Made by a program: the position numbers and the translations under genes. A stretch of 64,000 bases of DNA from VRUE01 sp963774405. Its GTDB lineage: Bacteria; Actinomycetota; Thermoleophilia; Solirubrobacterales; 70-9. Positions 1-9,123 of this stretch are shown piece after piece (position 1 is the first letter of the stretch; the number at the start of each line of letters is the position of its first letter). The DNA is taken from positions 186,001-250,000 of the forward strand of contig CAVZEV010000009.1 of the NCBI GenBank assembly GCA_963774405.1, given 5' to 3'. Under the pieces are notes generated by a model. That model was not told where the DNA came from and ran no database searches. It saw only the letters and a program-made list of their open reading frames with translations.

Positions 1-27
1 GGGGCCGTCGCTCTAGACTGGGCGCTT

Positions 28-101
28 CGGGGCGTGGCGCAGCCTGGTAGCGCGCCGCCTTTGGGTGGCGGAGGTCCCCGGTTCGAATCCGGGCGCCCCG
101 A
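28..101 (+). tRNA. tRNA-Pro (anticodon TGG)
   Basis: This is a complete 74-nt cloverleaf. The acceptor arm CGGGGCG (28-34) pairs with CGCCCCG (94-100), followed by discriminator A. The anticodon stem CCGCC/GGCGG encloses the loop TTTGGGT, giving anticodon TGG (reads CCA). The T arm contains GGTTCGAATCC. No CCA end is encoded. Its 3' end lies 7 bp from the stop codon of the convergent gene that follows. Confidence 0.95.
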
Positions 102-108
102 TGTCGCC

Positions 109-2558
109 TCAGCGCGAGCCGAGGCGCTGCAGGGTGGCGATCCAGGTGGAGTTGGCCGCCTGCGACCAGGCAAGCACGACGCCCCCGTCCTGGTGCGTGG
201 CGAAGGGTCCCGGGAAGCAGCCGGGAGCGATCTCGCGACCAGGGGCGATGGACTTCGCGCTCGGCGAGCGGTCGCGCCGTCCGTTTTGGCGGAAGGCCAG
301 GACCGGAGCGCCCGCTCCGTCGTGAACGAGCAGTATGCGCTTGTCCAGCGTCAGTATCGAGGCCGTCTCGTCGGTCGATCCACACCACCGCACACCGAGT
401 TTCTGCGGAGTCGGAACTGTGACGCGTGCGATGCCGCCTTGGGCGAAGGAGCGATCACGGCGACCGTTGCGGTTGAGTCGAACGAGCAACTCGCTGCGCC
501 GCTTGCCCTGTGTTTCGACCGCCGCGACCAGAACCTTGCCGCGCGAGCCGGCGATCGCTGTCGCCCTGTTCGCTCCTGAAAGCCTTGTAAGGCGGCTGTT
601 CCTCGCGAACGAGGCGTCCTGCTTGCCGTCGGGCTGAAGCTGGCCGACGAACATCGTCTTGCGGTGCCCGGTGCCGCCGCAGTCCCCGGTGAGGACAACG
701 CGACCGCCCCTCTGGTGCGCCAGCGCACGGACGCTGCACGCGCCCCTGTGGCCGAGCCGGAGGCGTACCTCTCCGCCCGAGCCGAACGATCGGTCGAGGT
801 GGCCTCGGGGGTTGAGCCGGACAACGACAGCCGACCTGCCATCGGCCCCGGCGACAAGGGTTGCTCCGCTGGGCAGAGCGAGCACTGTGGTCAGGTGGAG
901 AGGATGGAGGAAGGCGAATCCGCGACGGCCGAAAGAGCGGTCGATTCCACCCTTGGCGGTGATGCGCTCGACCGCCGAACCTTCAAGCAGGACGAGCGAG
1001 CGTCCGGCGCGGTCGACGTCGAGGGCGGTGACTGCGGCGGGGAGGGCGGCGACCGCCTGGCCGCCGGCGAAGCCGCGGTCCAGGCTGCCGTTCGGACGCA
1101 GGCGAAAGAGGAAGCCGGGCTGTTCAACGCTGCTGATCGCATCGGAGTTGCCGCCGGCGGCGACGATGATCCGGCCACGCCGATCGGTGGCCACGGCGTT
1201 GACGAGGGTTCTGCTGGTTCTCCGCACCGCTTCCGTGACCAGGCCGCCGCTGCCGAAGCCCGCGGCGAGCGCGCCCCCTTCGGTGATCCGGGCCAGGAAC
1301 GCCCGCAATCCGGAGGTACCGGCGGCGAGGTAGCCGCCGCCGGGCCGCGCGGCCAGGGAGTCGATGGCGGCAAAGTCACTGGGCCCCGCATCGGGTCGAG
1401 GGTGGTCATGCCCGCAGAGCCGAAGCCGCGGTCGAGACGGCCGGCCCCGGTAAATCGGGCCAGGGCCGGGGTGGCGGAACAGGCCTTGTAGAAGCTGCGA
1501 CACGCGATTCCGACGCCGGCGACCGAGACTCCGAGGAGGGCGGAGCCGTCCGGCTCCCAGAGGGCGGTGGTTGCCCACCCGTTTTCGATCGCCGGCGATC
1601 TGGTTGAACCGAATCGGGGATCGACCTGTCCACCGGGCCTGTAGGCGATGAGGAAGAGGCCTTCGATCTGCCCGGCGCCCGTGTGGCCCTTCTCCCGGTT
1701 CACAGCGGCCTCCACTCGTCCGTCGGGAAGGGGATGGAAGCCGGCGATCACCCCGCCGGGGTCGACCCGGCCGTTCGCGCCGAATTCGGGATTCAGTGCG
1801 CCGGTGGAGGTTATCCCGACGAGAGCGTCATCGTGTTCGGATCGAGTGCGAAGGCTGAGCCAGGCCCTACCGTCGGGCCCTTCCTGAACCTCCCGCGGGA
1901 AGCCTTCGATGCCGCCGAGGTCATGGAGGTTGGCGATGCCCGCCGAGGCGAAGCCGGAATCCAGGCGACCATTGGCGCCGAGACGGGCGATGAAGGTTTC
2001 GACGAGGTAGGCCGAGGGGCTGCCGTGCATGCCGGTGTATGACCTGTCGACAGCGCCCGCGACGAGGATCGCCCCCGATGGTCCGACCGAGATCGCCGAG
2101 GCGAGAAACGGAAGTATTGGGCCGGTGCCTTCGGTGCCGAACGTCTTGTCGCGGGGCCCATCCGGATTGAGGCGCACGACTACTTCTTCCCCGCCGTTCG
2201 GCGTCGTTTCGGTGTAGAGGAGTTTGCCGTCGGGCAATCTGAGTCTCGCTCTCGAAGATGGAGGGGGAGGGGCGGAGTAGCTCGGGTCGAGGCTGCCGTC
2301 GCCGAGGAGCCGTCGCATTCCCGCACCCGCGTAGGAGTTGACCGCGACCGGCCCGAACCGAACCACGGCTCCGCCGTCGGCTTGCGGCGTCAGTTCGCTG
2401 AATCCGCTCGACTCCCAGGTTGGCGGGAGGGAGGGCGTCGCCGTGCCGGCGCGGCCGAACGAGCGGTCGACCCTCACGTTTGCTTGCGCCTGCGGGATGG
2501 CGAACAGGGTCGCGAGCGCGAGCATGGCCCCCAGCGCAGTTGATCTCAGAACGGACAC
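109..2558 (-). CDS. Secreted delta-60-repeat protein, interrupted by one frameshift
   Basis: The protein has about 815 residues once a frameshift near 1380-1395 (a GGGGCCC run) is repaired; the two halves lie in adjacent frames and join inside one repeat. The GTG at 2558 is chosen because it directly precedes a signal peptide ending AQA. An upstream TTG at 2684 would add an unlikely polar extension. The body repeats units of the delta-60 type, with motifs such as DRSFGRAG, VVRLNPDG and GSLDPSYS, a family predicted to fold as a beta-propeller in secreted or surface proteins. The substrate or partner is unknown. The gene stands alone and is convergent with tRNA-Pro. The frameshift may be a sequencing error, since similar breaks are common in this window. 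Confidence 0.75.
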
Positions 2559-2685
2559 TTCGAGGCAATTAAAGGCGCTTGAGCGAAGAAAGTAGCGCTG
2601 AGCTCGAAAAATGCGTCGTTGACCGGTTATGTCCCCTGGACGCTTGTCCGTCATGGGATAACAGGAATGTGCCGATACGGGCAAG

Positions 2686-3009
2686 GTGAATCGTCCTGAA
2701 ATCGGTCAAAAAGACCGGCGGGTCGAACGGGCCCTGTTTGAAACCGATCGGCAGCGGGTCGTCGGCGACGTGACGTTGCCGCCGGAGGGCTACCAGAGCC
2801 GTTTCTCGGACTCGCTCAACCGGCCTGACGTCACCTTCATCCCGGTCGTCAACGCGGAAATCTCATCGATCATGGGGGGTGACGTCGAGCGCCGGCCGTT
2901 CGTCGTCGTCTGCAAGTCCCACGTTCGCCTCGCCTATCCGCTCGACTCGAGCGGCAGCCCGGCTCAGCCCGGCCCGGCCGCATCCGGCCCGGCCCAACCG
3001 CTCGGCTAG
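2686..3009 (+). CDS. Small conserved-type hypothetical protein
   Basis: The protein has 107 residues. It starts at GTG 2686, but an internal start nearer the ERALFETD segment is possible because no clear ribosome site precedes 2686. The core (residues about 15-85) reads as alternating beta strands, with segments ERALFETDRQRVVGDV, DVTFIPVVNAEI and PFVVVCKSHVRLAYPL. This pattern resembles short actinobacterial proteins of the DUF6812 type, but that assignment is from memory and unverified. The C-terminus is a Pro/Ala/Ser-rich tail. The stop codon overlaps the stop of the convergent membrane-protein gene. No function can be assigned. Confidence 0.6.
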   Translation: MNRPEIGQKDRRVERALFETDRQRVVGDVTLPPEGYQSRFSDSLNRPDVTFIPVVNAEISSIMGGDVERRPFVVVCKSHVRLAYPLDSSGSPAQPGPAASGPAQPLG

Positions 3010-3284
3010 GCGCGGGCGCTGCGCTCGCGGTTGCCGCGGGCGTAGGAGCCGAGGTCGAAGAGGAACGCGAGGATGACGATGAACCACTCGAAGCCGTTGA
3101 CGCCGTGGGAGCCCGCGCTCCACATCACCGCGTAGGCGAGCGTCGTCCAGGGCAGCAGGAAGAAGCCGAGGAAGGGGACGAACCAGCTGTCGAAGGCGCG
3201 GCTGAGCATGTCGCTGAAGAGCCAGAGCGCGAACAGCGCCAGGCGGGGCGAGATCAGGGCGAAGAGGACGACGAAGCAGCCGAT
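3006..3284 (-). CDS. Small integral membrane protein
   Basis: An ATG at 3209 gives 67 residues, but the same frame continues upstream to about 3284 and encodes another hydrophobic helix (IGCFVVLFALISPRLALFAL) before a stop. The true protein is therefore probably about 92 residues with three membrane segments. No ATG/GTG/TTG lies in that extension, so the start is either non-canonical or hidden by an indel in the CCCCC run near 3287. The segment FDSWFVPFLGFFLLPWTTLAYA is typical of a small actinobacterial membrane family seen in many genomes without a known role. Convergent with the previous gene, with overlapping stops. Confidence 0.6.
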   Translation of the reverse strand: MGCFVVLFALISPRLALFALWLFSDMLSRAFDSWFVPFLGFFLLPWTTLAYAVMWSAGSHGVNGFEWFIVILAFLFDLGSYARGNRERSARA

Positions 3285-3369
3285 GGGGGCACGCTACCCG
3301 CTCGGGCCGTCGCCGTCACGGAATGGCAAGAACTGGGCGCTAAGGTCGATGTTGACCAAAGGAGACGCG

Positions 3370-4048
3370 ATGAGCAGACTTGGCAAGCTGATGACGATGC
3401 TGAATCCCGAGAAGACGCAGATGCCCGCCGCCGAGGAGGCGCTGCCCGGGCGCGGCGAGCCCGCCTTCGACGTTCCCGAGCGCCACGCGGTGCTGGATGC
3501 GCCGCTGAAGCCGCCCTTCCCGGACGGGATCGAGGTCGCCTACTTCGCCCTCGGCTGCTTCTGGGGCGCCGAGCGGCTCTTCTGGGGGATCGACGGCGTC
3601 TACACGACCGCGGTCGGCTACATGAACGGGACCACGCCCAACCCCACCTACGAGGAGGTCTGCAGCGGCAAGACCGGCCACGCCGAGGCGGTGCTGGTCG
3701 CCTTCGACCCGGTCAAGGTCTCCTACGCCGAGCTGCTCAGGGTCTTCTTCGAGGAGCACGACCCGACCCAGGGGATGCGCCAGGGCAACGACGTCGGCAC
3801 CCAGTACCGCTCGGGGATCTACTTCGCGGGCGACGCCCAGAAGGCGACGGCGGAGATGGCGCTGCGGGCCTATGACGAGGCACCTGCGCGCGGCCGGCCA
3901 CGAGCCGGTGACGACCGAGGTCGAGCCGGCCGGGCCCTTCTACTACGCCGAGGACTATCACCAGCAGTACCTGCACAAGGTGCCCAACGGTTACTGCGGC
4001 CTGGCGGGCACGGGGGTCTCCTGCCGGATTCCCGCCGCGGCGTCCTAG
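3370..4048 (+). CDS. msrA: Peptide-methionine (S)-S-oxide reductase MsrA, frameshifted near the 3' end
   Basis: MsrA reduces methionine S-sulfoxide in oxidised proteins, using thioredoxin as electron donor in the cytoplasm. The start ATG 3370 follows AAAGGAG at the right distance. The catalytic motif ALGCFWGAE (Cys near residue 60) is followed by the conserved blocks AVGYMNG, KTGHAEAV and NDVGTQYRSGIYF. After AYDEA (about 3880) one extra base shifts the frame. The correct continuation in the +1 frame reads PVTTEVEPAGPFYYAEDYHQQYL and ends with the recycling-cysteine tail YCGLAGTGVSC at stop 4046-4048. The repaired length of about 225 residues matches the family. The break is probably a sequencing error. 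Confidence 0.88.
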
Positions 4049-4148
4049 CCAAAAACAGGTGCAACGTTTTTCGGTGCTGCGGGAGCCGCTACGCGTTGCA
4101 CCGCCGGTGGGGCCGCCCGCCCGGCGCGGCGAATAGCATCCCGCGCCG

Positions 4149-6305
4149 GTGACCCCCTCCTTCGGCTCCTACATCGGCGGCTGCTTTGCCGTCATCGGCA
4201 TCGTCAGCGCGCTCGGCCTCGGCGGCTACTGGCTGCGGCGCTGGATCGTGCCGGAATTCTCCGGCGCCCTGGCCCGCCTCGCCGAGGCCACGATCGCGAC
4301 CGGCCTGCTGGTGCTCTCGCTCGAGCTGCTCGGCTCGCTGAGCATCCTGCGCACCGGTTGGATCATCGTCGTCTGCATCGGCGTCGGCCTTGGGACAGCG
4401 TGGCTCGGCTGGTCCAAAGCGCCGCAGGAGAACCGCGAAATCGCCGCGCCGCAGGTGCAGAAAGTCGCCCTGCTGATCGCGATCGCGGTCGCCTCCTTCA
4501 CCGTCGCCGAGTGGACATTCCCCTCGCAGCTCAGCCTCGACCAGGGGATGTTCGGCGGCGACACGACCTGGTACCACATGCCCTTCGCGGCGCGGTTCGC
4601 CCAGGAACACTCGATCGTCCACCTGCACTTCACCGACCCGCTGCGGCTGGCTGCCTGGTTCTACCCGCAGAGCTCGGAGCTGATCCACGGCAGCGCGATC
4701 GTGCTCTTCAAGAGCGACTGGCTCTCGCCGCTGATCAACCTCTTCTGGCTGGCGATCGCGCTGCTCGCCGCCTTCTGCGTCGGCCGCCCCTACAAGGTCG
4801 GGCCGGCGACGCTGGTCGCCGCGGCGCTCGTCCTCGACTCGGGGGTGATGATCGAAACGCAGCCCGGCGAGGGGCGCAACGACATCATGGGGCTCGCCTT
4901 CCTGATCGCCTTCGCCGCCTTCCTGATCAACGCCCACCAGCGCCGCGCGCCGCAGGAGGGGGCGGTGCAGGACACCCCCGAGCAGGGGGCGCCGCTGCTC
5001 GACAAGGGGCCGCTGGTCGTCGCCGGGATCGCCGCCGGCCTCGCCGCCTCGGTCAAGCTCACCTTCCTGATCCCGGTGGTCGCGATCGGGCTCGGCGTGA
5101 TCGTCTTCAGCGGCCGCGGCCGCCGCCTGACCACCGCCTGGGTGCTCGGCCTCTCGACCTTCGTGGTCGGCGGCTACTGGTACGTGCGGGCGATGGTCAA
5201 GACCGGCGGTAACCCGATCCCGACGATCGGCTTCGGCCCGCTGCACCTGCCGCGGCCCGACCAGATGCCGCTCGATCCGCGGCCGCGCTTCGCCGTCGCC
5301 CACTACCTGGCCGACCCGACGATCTACCGCCGCTGGTTCTTCCCCCAGCTCGACAACGCCTTCGGCCCGCTCTGGCCGCTGATCCTGATCATCGCCGTCG
5401 CCGCCGCCGTCTACATCGCCTGGCGCTCGCGCAACACGATCCTGCGCGTGATCGCCCTCGCCGCCCTGCTGACCGCGGCGGTCTACGTCTTCACGCCGCT
5501 GACCGCGGCCGGGCAGGAGGGCTCGCCGACCGGCTTCTTCACCAACACCCGCTACCTGGTGCCGGGCCTGGTTCTGGCCCTGGTGATGCTGCCGATCGCG
5601 CGGCCGCTGCGGGCGCCCAGCCGGCGCGCCTGGCAGACCCTGCTCTTCCTCACCGCGGTCTACGCGATCACGGTGCTGACCACGCCGCGCTGGTACCCGA
5701 GCTACATCGTCGGCACGATCTTCCTCACCCTGGCGCTGGTCTGGGCTCCCGCCGGGCTGTCCCTGTTGCGCGGGCGCCGCATGGCCGGCCGGGGCCTGGT
5801 CGCCGCCGCGGCGACCGCGGTGGTGCTGCTCGCCGTGGTGCTGGGCCGCGCCCAGGAGGTGCAGTACGTCGACCACCACTACACCGAAGTCGACCACTTC
5901 CTCCAGGACGGCGGGCCCAAGCAGGCCTACGCCTTCGCCCGCAAGCAGCACGACAAGCGGATTGGCATCGCCGGCTCGGGCGAGATCTTCTTTGGCCAGT
6001 ACGGCTTCTACGGAGCCACCGATACCAACTACGTCCAGTACATCGGCGTGCCGGGCCCGCACGGCGCCTACCGCCTGGCCACCAGCTGCGCCCAGTTCAA
6101 GCGCCGCATCAACGCCGGCAACTACGACTTCCTGATCATCAGCCAGTACACCGAGGACTCGCCCGGCGCGCCCTACTGGTACCCGATCTACGCTTGGGTC
6201 AAGAACGACCCGGCGCTGGAAAAGCTGATCGAAGAGCCCCACATCACCCCGGAGCCCGACTGGGTCTTCCGGGTCAAGGGAAAGCTCAACCCGGCCGGCT
6301 GCTAG
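4149..6305 (+). CDS. Polytopic membrane protein, possible GT-C-type glycosyltransferase
   Basis: The protein has 718 residues, starting GTG 4149, with about a dozen hydrophobic segments between residues 10 and 560 and a soluble C-terminal domain (about 570-718). After the fourth helix a periplasmic loop contains LDQGMFGGDTTWYHMPFAARF. An acidic pair near a Tyr-His motif in an early loop resembles lipid-linked-sugar GT-C glycosyltransferases, but the match is only suggestive. The C-terminal part contains an extracytoplasmic alpha/beta region (GIAGSGEIFFGQYGFYG). Its stop overlaps that of the convergent SRPBCC gene. An unknown membrane protein is the safer label. Confidence 0.65.
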   Translation: MTPSFGSYIGGCFAVIGIVSALGLGGYWLRRWIVPEFSGALARLAEATIATGLLVLSLELLGSLSILRTGWIIVVCIGVGLGTAWLGWSKAPQENREIAAPQVQKVALLIAIAVASFTVAEWTFPSQLSLDQGMFGGDTTWYHMPFAARFAQEHSIVHLHFTDPLRLAAWFYPQSSELIHGSAIVLFKSDWLSPLINLFWLAIALLAAFCVGRPYKVGPATLVAAALVLDSGVMIETQPGEGRNDIMGLAFLIAFAAFLINAHQRRAPQEGAVQDTPEQGAPLLDKGPLVVAGIAAGLAASVKLTFLIPVVAIGLGVIVFSGRGRRLTTAWVLGLSTFVVGGYWYVRAMVKTGGNPIPTIGFGPLHLPRPDQMPLDPRPRFAVAHYLADPTIYRRWFFPQLDNAFGPLWPLILIIAVAAAVYIAWRSRNTILRVIALAALLTAAVYVFTPLTAAGQEGSPTGFFTNTRYLVPGLVLALVMLPIARPLRAPSRRAWQTLLFLTAVYAITVLTTPRWYPSYIVGTIFLTLALVWAPAGLSLLRGRRMAGRGLVAAAATAVVLLAVVLGRAQEVQYVDHHYTEVDHFLQDGGPKQAYAFARKQHDKRIGIAGSGEIFFGQYGFYGATDTNYVQYIGVPGPHGAYRLATSCAQFKRRINAGNYDFLIISQYTEDSPGAPYWYPIYAWVKNDPALEKLIEEPHITPEPDWVFRVKGKLNPAGC

Positions 6306-6757
6306 GCAGCGCCGCTCTCGACGAAGCGCTTCAGCTTCTCGGGCATGGTGTCGACCAGCTGGCCGCGCAGCACACCGACCAGCGGGCCGCGGATCAGCAG
6401 GCCCAGGGTGCGGCCCAGGTCGACCTCGAGCCAGTAGGTGGCGCGGGTGCGCTCGCCGCCCAGGTCCTCCAGCTCCCAGCTGCCCTCGACCGCCTTCAGG
6501 TCGCCGTCCTCCTGGGCCCAGGAGATCCGGCCGAGCTGCTCGTAACTGAAGCGAAGGTCGGAGCCGAGGGTGCGGACCTTGGCGTCGGTCTCCATGTGGA
6601 CCAGCAGCTGGCTGCCGTCGGGGCCGCGCTCGATGCACTCGGCGACCTTGATCTCCGGCTGCCAGCGGGGCGAGGCCTCGACGTCGGCCGCGGCGTCGTA
6701 CACCGCGGCGATCACGGCCTCGATCTCGATGCTGGCGGAGCCGCTGACCTTGCTCAT
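6302..6757 (-). CDS. SRPBCC-fold (polyketide cyclase/START-like) protein
   Basis: The 151-residue protein has the SRPBCC layout: an N-terminal strand (SGSASIEIEA), a short helix (VYDAAADVEASPRWQPEI) with the family's typical Pro/Trp region, six antiparallel strands, and a long C-terminal helix (RGQLVDTMPEKLKRFVES). The family binds hydrophobic ligands in a deep cavity; the ligand here is unknown. Its start ATG 6757 lies 9 bp beyond the stop of the alpha/beta hydrolase, so the two are probably co-transcribed. The 3' end overlaps the convergent membrane-protein gene by 4 bp. Confidence 0.8.
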   Translation of the reverse strand: MSKVSGSASIEIEAVIAAVYDAAADVEASPRWQPEIKVAECIERGPDGSQLLVHMETDAKVRTLGSDLRFSYEQLGRISWAQEDGDLKAVEGSWELEDLGGERTRATYWLEVDLGRTLGLLIRGPLVGVLRGQLVDTMPEKLKRFVESGAA

Positions 6758-6766
6758 CGCTTCAGC

Positions 6767-7570
6767 CTAGACGGCGGCGAGGGCGTGCTCGCGAATCAGC
6801 TCGGCCGATCGCTGCGGCTGCTCCCACCAGAACATGTGGCCGACCCCGGTGAGCGTCTCGAGGCGGGAGCCCGGGATCGCTGCGGCGATCTGCTGTCCGT
6901 TGGAGTAGCGGAGCAGGCGGTCGGCGTCGCCGTGGACGACCAGCGTCGGCAGCTCGATCCCGCCAAGGCGCTGGTGGGTGTCGTGGATGGCGCAGGCCCG
7001 CATCTGCTGCAGGATCACCGGCTGGGGCGAGGAGAGCGCCGCGGCCATCTCGGCGAAGGCGGCGTAGCGCGAGTCGTCCTCGCGGAAGCCGGGGGAGAGG
7101 TTGATCTCCCACATCGCGCGGAAGACCCTGTCGCGGTCGCCGGAGGCGAAGGCGGCGCCGAGCATCTGCAGGTCGTCCGGCGCCATCAGCGTCGCCTCCG
7201 GCCCGCCGCAGTAACTGGCGCCGATCGTCAGCGAGCGGATGCGCTCCGGGTGGGCGAGGGCCAGCTCCTGTGCGACCATGCCGCCCATCGAGATGCCGAC
7301 GACGTGAGCGCTCTCGAGCTCCAGCGCGTCGAGCAGGCCGGCGGTGTCGGCGGCGAGGTCGGCGATCGTGAACGGCAGCTCGGCGTGGCCGGAGAGGCCC
7401 ATGCCGCGGTTGTCGAAGACGATGGTGTCGAAGCTGGGCTCGAGCTCGCCGAGGAAGGGCCGCCCCCAGGCGAGGTGGGTCGCGCTCATCCCCTGGATCA
7501 GCAGCAGCGGCTCGCCCTCCCCGGCCCGCAGGTAGTGCAGCTCGGTGCCCGCTGCATCGACGCTCGGCAT
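6767..7570 (-). CDS. Alpha/beta-fold hydrolase
   Basis: The 267-residue cytoplasmic protein has no signal peptide. It shows the complete alpha/beta-hydrolase layout: an oxyanion-region strand (LLLIQGMSATHLAW), the DNRGMGLS turn, and the nucleophile elbow GISMGG (Ser near residue 98). The acid region VVHGDADRL and catalytic histidine in GVGHMFWWEQP follow. The spacing fits esterase or 3-oxoadipate enol-lactonase-like subfamilies, but the substrate cannot be read from sequence. The SRPBCC gene follows 9 bp downstream on the same strand. ATG 7570 is the only sensible start. Confidence 0.85.
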   Translation of the reverse strand: MPSVDAAGTELHYLRAGEGEPLLLIQGMSATHLAWGRPFLGELEPSFDTIVFDNRGMGLSGHAELPFTIADLAADTAGLLDALELESAHVVGISMGGMVAQELALAHPERIRSLTIGASYCGGPEATLMAPDDLQMLGAAFASGDRDRVFRAMWEINLSPGFREDDSRYAAFAEMAAALSSPQPVILQQMRACAIHDTHQRLGGIELPTLVVHGDADRLLRYSNGQQIAAAIPGSRLETLTGVGHMFWWEQPQRSAELIREHALAAV

Positions 7571-7622
7571 GGGCCCGATCCTACGCCACGCCCGCGGTCC
7601 AGGGCCTAATCTTGCCCTGCCC

Positions 7623-7695
7623 GCCCCAGTAGCTCAGTGGACAGAGCACCGGCCTTCTAAGCCGATGGTCGCTGGTTCGAATCCAGCCTGGGGCG
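7623..7695 (+). tRNA. tRNA-Arg (anticodon TCT)
   Basis: This 73-nt tRNA has an acceptor stem GCCCCAG (7623-7629)/CTGGGGC (7688-7694) with discriminator G. The anticodon loop CTTCTAA gives anticodon TCT (reads AGA, a rare codon in such GC-rich DNA). The T arm contains GGTTCGAATCC. Pair 27-43 is a C-A mismatch and the other stems are intact. No CCA is encoded. Confidence 0.93.
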
Positions 7696-7799
7696 TTCCC
7701 GGCCTGAACGGGCCGGTGGCTGTCGCGATGGTCGAACCGCAGGGCGAGGCGGGCAGGTGGTGAATTGAGCTGGATGCGGCCCGAGGGTAGGATGCGCCA

Positions 7800-9038
7800 A
7801 TGCCAACGGTGGCGGCGAGACTCCCTCTGTCCTCGCGTTGGCGAGCCCTGCTGCCGTTGATGCTCTTGGCCCTGGTGCTTGCCGGTTTCCCGGGCTCTGC
7901 CTCGGCCTACATCTACTTTCCAAACGGCACCCACATTGGCCGGGCGCTCAACGACGGGACGGGCCTGGAACCCGACTTCATCTCCAGTGGGACCTTCAAC
8001 TGCGGTGTCGCCGTGGACGGCGGGCACATCTACTGGGGGGCTCTGGGCAAGGGCATCTCTCGGGCGAACCTCGACGGCACCGGCGTCGAAGAAGCGTTCA
8101 TCCCGCTTTCTTCGGGCGCCGCCCCATGTGGCGTCGCGGTCGATTCGGCGCACGTGTATTGGACCGACCGGGAAGGCGGCGCTGTGGGGATCGCCGACCT
8201 CAATGGCGACAACGCCAACCCGTCCCTGGTCACGATCGGAGAACCGTGCGGGATCGCCTCCGACGGCGGACATGTCTATTTCGCTTGGAGGAGCGGGAGC
8301 GAATTCAAGCTCTCCCGCTTCGCAGCTTCCAACGGCGCTCTGGAAGCACCGTTGACCGTGACGACGGGCAACTGCGGCGTCGCGGTCGGCGGCGAGAACG
8401 TCTACTGGGCCAACGGCGGCCCTGCCTCCACGACTGGCCAAACGGTTCAGTTCGCGAGTCGAGATCCGTTTGGCACGCCGCAGACCCTCGTAGTGACCGC
8501 GGGCGGCGCGCAGCGGCCGTGGTCGGTCGCGGCGCACGGCGAATACGTCTACTACTCCTCGTACAACGGCCCGATCGGGCGCGTGCGGGCGGATGGCAGC
8601 GCCGCGCCGGAACCCAACTTCCTACCGCTGGGCGGATCCGTCGAGACTGTCGGCATCGCGGTCGACGACCTGCCGCTGCCCCCATCGCTGCCTGGATCTG
8701 GAGGCGGCGATACGGTCCCGACCGTCAAATCAACTCTCAAACCCAGGCTCTCGGTCGGCAAGGTTAAGGTCAACTCCCGCAATGGCACGGCGAAGGTGAC
8801 GGTGACGGTCTCCGCTCCCGGGGTCGTGGAGATCCTGGGCAAGAAGGTGAAGTCCGCCCAGGCCACGCTCAAGCGCGCCGGCAAGGTGACCTTGACGCTA
8901 CGCGCCAAGAAGGCGGCGCAGCGAGCCCTTCGCAAGACCGGCCACTTGCGCGTCTCGTTCACCGTTTCCTTCAAGACGCCCGACGCCGCACCGGTTTCCG
9001 CGAAGCGGAGCGTCAAACTGGCTCTGGCCGGCAGCTAG
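7800..9038 (+). CDS. Secreted YWTD-type beta-propeller protein
   Basis: The 412-residue protein has an N-terminal signal peptide (hydrophobic core about residues 18-32, cleavage after SASA). Residues about 35-290 contain repeats of the form CGVAVDGGHIYWG...RANLDGT, which resemble LDL-receptor class B (YWTD) propeller blades. A Thr/Pro linker and a basic beta-rich C-terminal domain (about 305-412, with SVGKVKVNSRNGTAKVTVTV) follow. The same architecture recurs in the gene at 37030, so the two are paralogues. It starts at ATG 7800, 105 bp after tRNA-Arg. A cell-surface or extracellular binding role is likely; the ligand is unknown. Confidence 0.78.
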   Translation: MPTVAARLPLSSRWRALLPLMLLALVLAGFPGSASAYIYFPNGTHIGRALNDGTGLEPDFISSGTFNCGVAVDGGHIYWGALGKGISRANLDGTGVEEAFIPLSSGAAPCGVAVDSAHVYWTDREGGAVGIADLNGDNANPSLVTIGEPCGIASDGGHVYFAWRSGSEFKLSRFAASNGALEAPLTVTTGNCGVAVGGENVYWANGGPASTTGQTVQFASRDPFGTPQTLVVTAGGAQRPWSVAAHGEYVYYSSYNGPIGRVRADGSAAPEPNFLPLGGSVETVGIAVDDLPLPPSLPGSGGGDTVPTVKSTLKPRLSVGKVKVNSRNGTAKVTVTVSAPGVVEILGKKVKSAQATLKRAGKVTLTLRAKKAAQRALRKTGHLRVSFTVSFKTPDAAPVSAKRSVKLALAGS

Positions 9039-9123
9039 CCGGCGATGCTCGCCCGCCCGTCAAGTCGGGCTCGTCGGTTCGTCTCGTGTTCGGCTGGGGC
9101 GTGCTACCCGGTAGGTTCGGAGA

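Noticed and set aside
4089..6638. 849-codon minus-strand open frame opposite the membrane protein
   Set aside because: It is the antisense shadow of the GT-C-like gene and the SRPBCC gene, rich in Gly/Asp/Arg/Glu with no domain.
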